DNA of 64,000 nucleotides from Euglena gracilis (taxonomy: Eukaryota > Euglenida > Euglenophyceae > Euglenales), in NCBI GenBank assembly GCA_039621445.1, contig CP154954.1, forward strand, positions 77,386,073 through 77,450,072, in the 5' to 3' direction. The number at the start of each line of letters is the position of its first letter. The stretch's first letter is position 1. The notes under the pieces were generated by a model. That model ran no database searches. It was not told the DNA's origin and was given only the letters and a program-made list of their open reading frames with translations. Of the stretch, positions 1 through 10,200 are shown one piece after another. The translations under genes and the position numbers were made by a program.

Positions 1-288
1 GGTCGGGTCCGTTCCCCAGCGTAGCCAGCAGAAGTTGTCCAGCCAGAGGACAACCTGGTGGTTCCGCAGGGAGGCCAGGATGTCCCGCGCCGCCACCGCT
101 GCCCGGGCTGCAACCGGCACCTCCGTGCGACCCACCACGCCGGTGTGCCGCAGCGTTCTCCGCATTGCCCTCGGAAGCTGCTGCAGTGCCCGCATGCTGG
201 GAGTGTTCTCGGCCACTGTACTGGGGTCTGCGAGGGGTTGGGCCTGTCGATGCAGCATACGCCACACAGCATACGCCCCAGTGACGAG
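1..288 (-). CDS. Transposon-type protein exon with VVLWLDNF motif (partial)
   Basis: On the minus strand an acceptor-like AG (+ strand CT at 289-290) is followed by a frame open to the window edge. It contains SLRNHQVVLWLDNFCWLRW and then GTDPT. The same motif occurs in E2 (VVLWMDNFYKRKHG). An upstream minus-strand segment near 530-482, ending before GTGAGT, could be the previous exon, but its phase does not close. A hydrophobic strand followed by Asp-Asn is reminiscent of the second catalytic Asp of RNase-H-fold transposases; that is inference only. Confidence 0.5.
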
Positions 289-1246
289 CTATTTGCAACG
301 AGGTCGGCCTCGTTCGGGATGGGACCTATTTCATGATGCCTTCGTGGCTCGTGATGTAGGTGCCCAAGCAATTTTGGCACTGTGCTGCATGGTGCGACTG
401 AATCGGCGTTCACGTCGCACAGTAGAAGTGGTGCGGGAGGCCCACATGCGGTCTTCCACTCACCATCCTCGGTGGCTGGGACAGCCCGAATGTTCAGGAC
501 CAACTCCTCAGGCGACGGAACGGCTGGCATGTGTTCTCTGTTCCAATGACCAGATATGAATATCGTGCGTCAAAAGGAAGCGGATAACCGCTTCCTCTAG
601 GTAATCTCTTGTTTATGACCCATTAACCTGAGAACGCGTTGATAAATTGCTTATAGTTCCACATATGAAGCGGTTTTACGCTTCATAAGACGGGTTTGCT
701 GATTTCTTGGTGCTGTTTGGCAGGTGTATTTAGATTTTGAAATGGGGGGTGCAACAGGACGTTGGTCTCTCGGAATGGGCACATCCAGAGCGCGATGTCA
801 GGTAAAATCTTTCCCAAAACACGAGTGCCTGGGAACTTATGGTGAATTGATGTGGTTGGTGGTACAACTGCCATGTTACGTCGGTTAGAAACCTCGCGAT
901 TCAGAAACGTAGGGTTGGATTTACGTATTTTTTCAGCAGTTTTTTCAGGAAGCGGAAAAACGCTTCCTACTCTGTCTCATTTTAAAATGACTGCCTGTTT
1001 TTTTTGGTACAACTGCCTGGGTGATCACAGTCACTACCCACATTTGCTTGACTGCCTGCCGTGATCACAGTCACTACTCTACCCTGCGGACTAACCAACT
1101 GATCGCAACCTCGCAGACGTATGTAGTATCTTGATCTCGGTATATATACAGACCTCACGTCTTTTTCAGCCGTCCATACCAATGTGACTTAGAAGAGTGA
1201 CACATCGTCCAACAAGCTGTGTCCAATGTGCACTGATGAACCCGAC

Positions 1247-1552
1247 CAGGCTTGCGCTTAGTCGGGTGCCTACCCCACGGGGGGGGGGGTGAGTGCTAGG
1301 GGCAGACACCCCATAGCACCCGATCCGACCCCCCCGGGGGGGGGGGTAGGGGTTTGGGGGGTGCCTGCCCCTAGCAGGCACCCCCCTCCGACCCCGGCGC
1401 CGAAGGCGCCAGGGGCCCGGAAAAGGCCATTTTCAATGAAAATTTTCTGGGTCCGGCCCAGACCCCTATCCCCCCCGGGGGGGGTGTGCCTGCTAGGGGC
1501 AGGCACCATATAGCACCCACCCCCCCTCCCCCCCCGGTTGGTGAGCACAAGC
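1247..1552. mobile_element. Family Y MITE nested in E1, 11-bp TSD
   Basis: The block is rich in poly-G/poly-C and contains GGCGCCGAAGGCGCC. It is flanked by the direct repeat ATGAACCCGAC (1236-1246 and 1553-1563). Inner ends GCTTGCGCT and AGCACAAGC are imperfect inverted repeats. It resembles 34993-35287 and, in part, 30004-30115. A TSD of 9-11 bp suggests a Mutator-like mobiliser. Confidence 0.65.
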
Positions 1553-1933
1553 ATGAACCCGACTGCCTGGGTGATCACAGCCGCTACCCAGACGTGTGGC
1601 TTCGTATGAAGCGGATTCCCGCTGCCCTCGGTAAAAGCAAAAAAGGAGGCTGTCACTGGTAGGGAACCACAGACAGTACGTGGTGGGGGTGGGCAGTCCC
1701 CGCCACATACGGCCTTTGCTGGCCATTGCCAGCGGCAGCCCGCAGAGCACGTTCAGTTATACCACCTGAATGCGTGTAGTTTGAACTATGTAGTACTTTG
1801 CGGTCACACACTTGTTATGAACAGACATGATCACGATTTCAGTCGTAGGTGAAGCGGTTTTCCGCTTCATTTTCATTGTGTTGGACTTATAAAACCGTTT
1901 TCCGTGTTGTTATTAATAAAAACTCCGCCAAGG

Positions 1934-2158
1934 TCATGTCTGCAGCGGACTTCTCATGGACTCGATCAACTCAGCGCAAGTGGCGAACAATGAGGTACCA
2001 GCACGACGAGTTGCAGTATGCCAATCTTGGATTCGGTCCACCACTGTAACCGTGTTCTTCAATTTGGTTGCTAACATGACGACTGTTGTCCTGTTCATGG
2101 TACACTCAACCGGTAAACAGTTATGTACCTCGCGAATGACATTAAAGATATTGGACAC
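1934..2158 (-). CDS. Possible coding remnant in E1, unrecognised
   Basis: This is a 74-codon minus-strand frame, on the same strand as the VVLWLDNF exon. It starts at a methionine and has a helical, mixed-charge composition. An overlapping + strand frame (1956-2465) is longer but less protein-like. I see no family motif and list it only as a candidate part of the E1-borne gene. Confidence 0.2.
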   Translation of the reverse strand: MSNIFNVIREVHNCLPVECTMNRTTVVMLATKLKNTVTVVDRIQDWHTATRRAGTSLFATCAELIESMRSPLQT

Positions 2159-3267
2159 TTTGTTAAAAGAAGCGGAAAACCGCTTCCTGTCGAATCTGAC
2201 GTTGCATTTTGCCTGGCTTCATAAGCATTGCAATGCGATGCGCGATGCTGTTAACGGTTTAACGTTTGACCGAACCATGAAGTTCATTTCGCAAGGTACA
2301 ACGTACACTAGGGAACGTTTATGTGCAGCCATGAACGGGGAGCCTGGACTGTACGATCGCCACCCTGGTCCAGCAAAAGCCGTAACCGAACCCCTGACAG
2401 CTGGGCACCGTTCGGGGGTACGGGGAAGTGAATTAGACCTGGTCCAGCCTCTCCCCTTTTTGTGAATTGTGTCAATTCCGTGTAAAGGAAGCGGAAACCC
2501 GCTTCCTCTGTCAAGAGTATTTGCTTTTCATGGACCTACACATTTGTTCCGCGCATTACACAACCACCAAACCGCCATGTGCACCACGAACGTCATACGT
2601 TAGTTCTACGTTCAGTCTAAGCCTAAAACCATTCTGTCTCCGGCAGTGCAAGGCGGGGAGCCACGGGGCTGCCGGGTGCCTGCTTCCGCCGCTTGCGGCC
2701 CCGGCAGCCCACGGGAACAATCGACACCGACGGTGGCCAACGTCGGTGTCAGGCAGAGTGTATCACACAGTTGCAATGTGGTCTCTCCTCCTTTTCATCT
2801 GGCACAGCATAAATGTAACTGTAATTTCTGTTACAGCTGGTTCAGATGGACGTAACGTCATATCATGACTGTGGGTGTCGATGAAGCGGTATTCCGCTTC
2901 ATCAGGCATCTTACTTGAATTTCTTTGTTATGCTGATGTCTAACTTGCACGCAGGTATTTGCTATGTATATATTCTCTTTCTGTATCTGTGGGGTTGAAG
3001 GACAGATGACATCATTCGTTGTTTGTCTATGTAGTAGGTTTTCTACAACCTTTTTGCTCGATCACATTTACCTGTGAATCTGCTGCAAAATAAATTTCGG
3101 AAATCATCGAAGCGGTTTTCCGCTTCATCTGTTATGCAGCCAGTAGGGTCGAAAATTTTTTGATACGATGCAGAACACGAAAATTTTGGCCATTTTTACA
3201 GCATTTTTCTGGCATTCCGGGACTCACTTCCAGTCAATTTTATCATGGGCAGTTTACGCCGCCTAAG

Positions 3268-4031
3268 ACATTGTATATTGTACATGTGTATGCATTCATA
3301 CATACATACACACATGCATACATTCACACATACATATATGTACATTACACACAAACACACACACACACCCATACAATGTGTGTGTTTGCAGACTGTTTCT
3401 GGAAACCCGAAAAATGAAGATTTTTCTGGGCCCATGGCGGTCAAGAAGGATCCAAACATGTGACGCCCCCTTTTCCTGGTAGCGTTTTGGAAAATGTGAA
3501 GTTGCGCAAAAAAGACGCAATGTGAAAAAATGCGCTGCCCTGCTTGCTGTTGCCCAGCTTTATTCAACATTGTGGAGAGGGGAATTGCAACAAAAGACTG
3601 GGTCTTATTTTTGTAGGTCTGTTGCTGGAAATTTCGCACATTTTTTTGCGAACTTTTTTTCACTTTTTTCAGTACATTTTTTGGGCCTTCGCAGTTTTTT
3701 TTGTGCTTCTTGCAAATATTCGCATTTTTTTTAAATAAAATTCATTTTTTCTTGAGTAAAGGTGTTAAAATGGCTAGAAATGGCATTTAGGGGTGGTTTT
3801 CACTTTTTCGCCTCCATGTTTTTTTGGCTGAAAAACATCGGGCCAGATTTGGGCATTTTTTGGGGGCATTTTTGGGTATCTGCCGGGTCAAGCTCCCAGC
3901 CGGCCGGACCCCCCCCTGGACCCCCCAGCCCTGGGGGTCCAGCCAGCACCTTTCCAGCCAGCACCTGTTTCCAGCCGGCCCACGGGACCCCCCCCCCCCA
4001 GGAGTTCCTTAGCAAAACCCCTGTTCCATAG
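3268..4031. other. Intron sequence between E1 and the first stalk exon
   Basis: Contains a (CA)n-rich stretch at about 3296-3380, T-rich sequence at 3600-3860 and a poly-C/CCAGCCAGCA block at 3890-4010 that recurs near 5580, 5900, 40660 and 62060. No coding frame is supported. Confidence 0.6.
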
Positions 4032-4258
4032 CGTCTTGGCGGGGAGAGGCGCACGCAAAGCCCTGCGTAGCAAGTTCCGGGAGCACCCGCTGCTCGCCAG
4101 CTCCGTGAAGGAGTTGGCGGCGGAGGTCGTCGACAAGGTGGCCGGGGTGGGGGCGGGGTACGTCCGGGCGGTGGTGCAGGCCGAGGTGGCCAACACGTAC
4201 ACGCAAGCCCGGGCGCGTGCCACCGCGGAGGCGGGGCTGTTTCGAACATGGCGCGGAG
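4032..4258 (+). CDS. Exon, probable dynamin stalk
   Basis: The acceptor AG ends at 4031. The frame is open with strong G/C third positions and encodes a helical, Ala/Val-rich segment (FREHPLLASSVKELAAEVVD and onward) of the kind seen in dynamin stalk helices. A likely donor is GTGCCT at 4259; GTGCCA near 4217 is an alternative. The exon starts in phase 2. It ends in phase 1 if 4259 is used, which does not match the phase-0 start of the next exon, so an exon is missing or the donor differs. Confidence 0.6.
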
Positions 4259-7200
4259 GTGCCTTTCGTCGTCGTCTCGGGCCGCGGAAGCTGTGGCGGC
4301 GGCGAACGTCCCGTCTGGATCCCCCCCGTTTGGATTCTGCCAATATTCACAGAAACCCCAACATCGAAAGGCGGTCCCATCGCTCAACACTTTCCCAGGA
4401 AAGCCTTGGGCGGAGTTACGGGATGCAACACCCCCAGCAAGCTCCCCAATACCCCGCACACGCAAGAACCAGCCAGGGAACTTCATTGAGTTGTAATTGC
4501 CCCTGGAAAAACGTTGCTTGCCCGGGTCCCCGGCCGACTGGGCCGGCCGACCATGTTTGCTGGTGTCAGCGCCAGGCTTCTAATTAAGAAGCCTGGCGCT
4601 CAAGGTCCCCCTCACCCACCCAGCCCAGCATGGGACCCCCCTGGCGGAACCCCCCAAAAAATCGGGCTGTCTAAGGCCATTTCCCAAAAATTATTTGGTG
4701 CTCCGGACCCGAAACCCAAACCCGGGCCTTGGTCTGGGACGCCTGGGGGGAGGTTGGCCCCGGGACCCCACCACCAACCCCCCCAGAGGGTCTTCAAAAA
4801 GCCTGACCCGCGTCGTTCAGGAGAATGAAGTTCAGTCCCGCTTTCCGCTCATCGCACTCCCGTTCTTTTCCAGCCCGCATCGCTTCCGTTTCTCGCGGCG
4901 GCGCCCGCCGTCGATGAATGGTACAGCACGCTCATCACCGCGTTCGACCAGGCTGCCGTCGACGCACGCAACAACCAGAGATTTTTTTTTTAAAGTTTTG
5001 TGGGGTCCTCCCCACTGGGGGCACGGGGTGGGGGGGCTGGTGGTAAACCCTCTCCCCAAATAATACCCCCCATAAATAATCCCCCCCCCCCTCGGGTCTG
5101 ACTTTGGCGACTGGGTTAATACCCCCCAGGTTTCGGGCCGAGGCCCAGATTTTGACCTGAGAATATAGGTAAAAAATCACAATCTCTGACAACAAATCAC
5201 GAAAAAATATCGATTTTTCTGGATCATATGGCCTCCAAAAAATGGTAAATTTCATAAGAAAGTAACACCCCCCCAATAACCTGGTGGGGTCCTTGCTCCT
5301 GGCGGGGGCCAAATAGCCTGGCGGGGGGACGGGCAAAAAAAGATGGTTCCAGTAATCTTGGCGGGGTCCTTTCTCGGCAAAATTCCTTTACGGGGCTGAA
5401 AAAAAGGGCTCAAATAACCTGGTGGGGGGCAGGGCCAAAAGTTGGTTCCAATAACCTAGCACCCCACAAGGTTATTTGGGGGGTTTTCAAAAAAATGACC
5501 CAAAACCCCCCTATTTTGGGTCATTTTGGCTCCTACGGGCAGGGCATTTCTTAAGCCGGAGGGTACCCTACCCCCGGGGGTCCAGCCAGTCAGCAGCTCA
5601 AATCCAGCCAGCAGCCCAAATTCGGGCCCCCCCAGGGGGGGGGGGTCGAGTGAAATAAAGTCGGGTCCAGCCCGGCCGGAGGCTGGGCCAGCCGGCCGAA
5701 GGCCGGGCCAGCCGGCCGCAGGCTGGCCAGCCAACTGCAACTGGGCTGCCAAGCTCACCTATGCCTGCGTTCCTTCCCCTCATCACAGCTTTCTCCATCA
5801 CAGCCCCCCCAGGCTTGATCTAGCTCCATCCATCAAAATGTCGAAAATGGCAATTATTTTTGGAAAAATTTGTTTTTCGTCGACCCAGCACAGCCCAGCT
5901 CCTTCCAGCCCCAGACCCCCCAATCCCCAGGGGGAGTCCAGCCAGCAGTTCATTTCCAGCCAGCAGCTGGAGGCTGGACCAGGGTCAGGGTTTCATATAA
6001 GGAGGGCGTACATGGTGTAGGTGGGGGGGTGTCCCCCCCCCCCCCCCCCCCCCCCTGGCCCGCAGGGGGGGGGTGCCGGACCCCCCCCCCCCCCCCACCT
6101 GCCAGGGGTCCGGACCGACCCTTGGGGGGGGGTTCCCGGGACCCTCCCTAAAAGGGTCATTTTTTTCCTCCGGCGCTTCGCGCCGAAATTTTTTTTTGCA
6201 TTTTTGGCACATTTTTGCCCAAAAAGTGCCCAAAATGGTACTTTTGGTCGTTTTGGGGGGTCAAAAATTTTCGGCCCGGCGCTTTGCGTTGGGCCTAAAT
6301 TCGGCCACCCTGACCGCGCACCTGTTTAGGTGGGGGGGGGGGGCCCCCCCCACCCCCCCCCTCCTGGCCCGCAGGGGGGGTCCGGCCCACCCCCCCCCCC
6401 ACCTGTCCTTATATCGAACCCTGGGCTGGACCCCCCCGGGGGATCCTTAAGAAATCCCCTGCCTTCGGGGCTTCAAAAAAAAGATACCCTGGGGGGTATC
6501 ATTTGGGGGGTTTTACCCAGTTTTGGGGGTCAATTTCTGGGGTCAATTTTTATTCGGTGCTTCGTGCCAAAATTGATGAAAAACCCACCTGTGGCAGTGC
6601 ACTTACTCAGCCACCCCCCCCCCCCCCCCAGAGCAGAACGGGAATCAGCCCAAAAGGAAGGGTAGGAGGGGAACGACCCCACCACCACCACTATACGTAT
6701 TTCTGGGAGCACCAATTTTTGCCCCAAAATTTTTTCCCTGGTGCCTTGGTGCCGGGTAAAAAAATGTGGTGGTGGTGAATAAAAAAATGTTCTTCCCCTC
6801 ACAGGGGTGGGCCGGGTTGGTCAAGGCCACCAGGGGCACCCGGGTGGGCTAGTCAAGACCTGGGGCACCCGGACACCAAAGCGATGGCTATTCAGGGCCT
6901 TGGGCACCCTCGATTTGGCGACGTTCCCACCTCTGCCACACACCACCTAAACTGGAAACTCCCCCCGACTGGAAAATTTTTTTCCTCTGGCGTTGCGCGC
7001 CGAGGTGGAAATGAGGTTTTTAATAGGTTTTTTGGCTGATTTCGTTCCAAAAATTCCCAAAAATGGCCAAAAACGGGCATTTTGGGCCTTTTTGGGGGTC
7101 CCAAAAAATTTCCAGCGCTTCGTGCCGGTCACTGGAAAAAAATTTCCACTGGCTGGTCCTACTAGCAGACCCCTCCGGGGGGGGGGGTCTGCTAGAAATC

Positions 7201-10200
7201 CCACTAGCCAAATTTGGACTAGCTGCAGTCCAGCACCCCCCGGGGGGTACTGCAATCCCTTAAGCAAATGCCAGCAGCGGAAAACGTGACTCCGATGCCT
7301 CTGTAGGGGGGCATGGCGCTTTGTGCGACCGCCCGGGGGATATGGTAGGGAGGCCTTTGGGCTCGCCGGCCTAGTACCTACCCCCCCCCCCCCCGGGAAA
7401 CTGTCATGCCCGAACCTGTCAGGGTCCCGCCCGGGAAACTGTCAGGGTCCCCGGTACCGGCCAACCTGTCAGTATAGGAAGTTGCCAGGGTCCCCGGTAC
7501 CTGCCAACCTGTCAGGGTCATTTTGCATTATTTTTCATTGACTTTCCCTTGAAATGCCCCGCCCGGAAAACTGTCAGGGTCCCTGGTACTGGCCAACCTG
7601 TCAGTATAGGAAGTTGTCAGGGTCCCCGGTACTGGCCAACCTGTCAGGCGACAGTTTCCCGGGGGGGGGGTAGGTAGGAGCGCACCCCCCCCCCCCCCCC
7701 AACCCAACCCCAAAGGGGAAGCCAGCAGAGAGGGACCCACCCGTGAGGCAGAGGACCGCCCAAACCAACCCCAGACAGGGCATGGAGCTCGGGTACCAGT
7801 ATGTAAGGAACCACTGGTACCCAGCAGCACACTACCCACCCGCCACCCGCCCTAAGGCCGAGATTTGGTGACCCGGGTTTACCGAAGCCACGGGACCGTG
7901 GGGCCACACTGGAATTTTTCAAGTCATGGCGTTGTGCCCGTGCCATGCATCCCCCACACAGAAAAGTAGGAAGAGGGCAGGAGGCAAGAGCAGCACTGGG
8001 GCGCAAAGGTGTAGACCCACCCACGGGAACCGCACCAACCACACAAGGTGAGTGTATGTCAGCGCTGGAATTACACCAGAGTTGCTCACCCGGCCAGGCA
8101 GAGCAACAAAAGAGCACTGGTGTAAGGGGTACCTGGCCCACTCACCACACAGCAAGCTGGGCCAGAAGCGAAGTTAGCGCCGGCCATAAACAGACAAGAA
8201 GCCTTCGTGCAACTAAGGGGGGAGGGGGGGGTCTCGCAAGTCCATTTTTTCCAGTGTCTAGCCGATTGGCCAGCCAGTGCCCCCCCCCCCCGGGTCCTTA
8301 CGCAAATGCCTGGTGGGGGGTCGACCCCCCCACCCAGAGGGCGTGGTGGGGGGGTCGACCCCCCCCCCCCGCCCTCCCCTTCTTCCCCCCCCCGCCCCCC
8401 CCCCCCCCCCGGGTTGGCCAGGACCCACCCACCCTCCCCCCCAGGTCCTCAACACCTCTGACAGCAAGCTCATCCGGGAGGGAGGCCCCCCGCAGCCGAT
8501 CACCCTTGCCATGCTGGCCCCCCTCCGTGAGGCCGGGGTGACGGAGGCCGAGCTCGACCACGCTGAGGTGAGGCTTTCACTAGACTGCCTCCCCGGTGGG
8601 TTCCTTGAGCTGGTGGGGGGTTGACCCCCCTGGACGTTCCCATTCAGCCGTGTCTCATGTCTCCCTGCAAACAAAAAACTTTACCCAGCACTTCACATCA
8701 ATGAGGAAAACGAGATTTTAAACATGTTCTTTGCTTAATTTTGCTCCCATAAAAATCACCAAACCTGTCAAAAATGGGCATTTTTTGGGGGCAGGATAAA
8801 ATTTTTTTTGTGCCAATGTGAATTTTACCGAAACTTTTAACTCTTTACACATATTTTTTTCCTGCGGGTTTTTCATTGAATATGCCAGGACAGAGAGGAC
8901 AGCAGGACAGCAGCACCTTTGGAGCTGTGCCCAGGAAAGGTCAAAGATGTATTTTCCCTGGAGCCTTCCACATTTGCTCCCTCCAAAAATATCTGCATGC
9001 TTTTTTTTGTTGATTTTCCCTTCCTGAATACTTTCAAACCCAGTGTCCAAATTTGGAAAAAGGTGCGGACGCTTTAACCGACTGGACTCCACAGAGGGCT
9101 CAGCGTTCTTTCCAAAAATCTACCCTTACCATCATCACCCTCGGCTGACTCCCGAACCGAAATTCCTTCTCAGTCCTCATTGGTTTCGAGGTGGGGGGGG
9201 TGCACCCCCCTGCGTTGGGAGGGTCCCCCCCCCCCAGTGTCATCCCTGGGGAGTTGGGAAGTGACTGGGTGTTTTTTTTTTCACAGACTGGGGTGGCCCC
9301 CCAAAACGCCAAGCCGAAGCATGACGTCGACAAGGACTTTTTCCCCAACTTCGTGCAGTGTATGGAGGACCAGTACAAGAAGATGATGATGTACATGCAA
9401 CTGTGCATCCTCCTCAGGGGAGGTCCCGGCGTTGCCTTCCACTGACGTTGCACAGTTAATTCCCCTGGAGGGTGACCCCCCATGAACTTGCTATCCATCT
9501 GGGGACTTGTCCACATTCGACCGGTTGCAGTGCGCCGTTGCCTTCTCAATTGAAAATAAGGCGCCAGTATTGCCTGCGCCCCCACCCCCCATACACCGAC
9601 TGCCCTCTGGTCAGGGGTTGCAGGTGACACGGTGTGTTCAACCACCCCCCTGGCGGGGTGTTGTAGGAACCTGGTCGGCGCGCCCCCTTTTGCGCTTCAT
9701 TCCAGCAATCTCAAGGAGTGTGATGCATGACGGTCCATGAATGCCCTGGCGAGAGCACTGTGCAGCCAACACTGTGCATGGCTGCGATGGCACCTACCCC
9801 CCCCCCCCCCGGGAAACTGTCATGCCCGGGAAACTGTCAGGGTCCCCGGTACTGGCCAACCTGTCAGTATAGGAAGTTGTCAGGGTCCCGGTACCGGCCA
9901 ACCTGTCAGGTGACAGTTTCCCGGGGGGGGAGTAGGTAGGGGTTTTCTTAAGCTGGAGGGGACCCTGACCCCCCCCGAGGGGGGTTCCAGGGTCAGCCAG
10001 CGCCGTTTCTTCCAGCTCCCCCCCCCCCCCCCGACGGGGAAAATAAATTTGGGTCCAGTCAGCGAAGCCGGCCTGGGCCGAACAACGTGAGCACCAAAAT
10101 TTTTTGGATAAAGGTGTTAAAATGGCCAAAATGACATTTTTTTCAGCGGTATTTGGAATTTGACTTTCCTTTCTACAGTGCGATTGGTGAATTTTCATTC

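Larger units (their letters stand above)
575..3126. repeat. Nine GAAGCGG/CCGCTTC hairpins of E1
   Basis: Copies lie at 575-596, 664-687, 947-968, about 1608-1629 (decayed), 1850-1869, 2169-2186, 2486-2507, 2881-2902 and 3109-3126. Stems are 7-9 bp and loops 4-6 bases (ATAA, TTTT, AAAA, AAAC, TATT and so on). Flanks of the core change in a paired way: AGG...CCT in some copies, ATG...CAT in others, so the longer stem is kept. Confidence 0.9.
1..3267. mobile_element. CTTAG-family element E1, left end outside window
   Basis: The right end is CCGCCTAAG at 3259-3267. Read inward on the minus strand it begins CTTAGGCGGCGTAAACTGCC, the same CTTAG(G/A)(C/T)GG start as E2 and E3. The element holds nine copies of a hairpin with stem GAAGCGG/CCGCTTC and a loop of about four bases. 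It also carries a minus-strand coding fragment with the VVLWLDNF motif (288 down to 1). A separate MITE (1247-1552) is nested in it. It probably sits in an intron of the dynamin gene, since stalk exons resume at 4032. The left terminus and TSD cannot be seen. Confidence 0.72.

Noticed and set aside
575-3126. CRISPR-like array from regularly recurring GAAGCGG palindromes
   Set aside because: Spacing is irregular (about 90 to 680 bases), repeats are short hairpins, and the context is a eukaryotic transposon.
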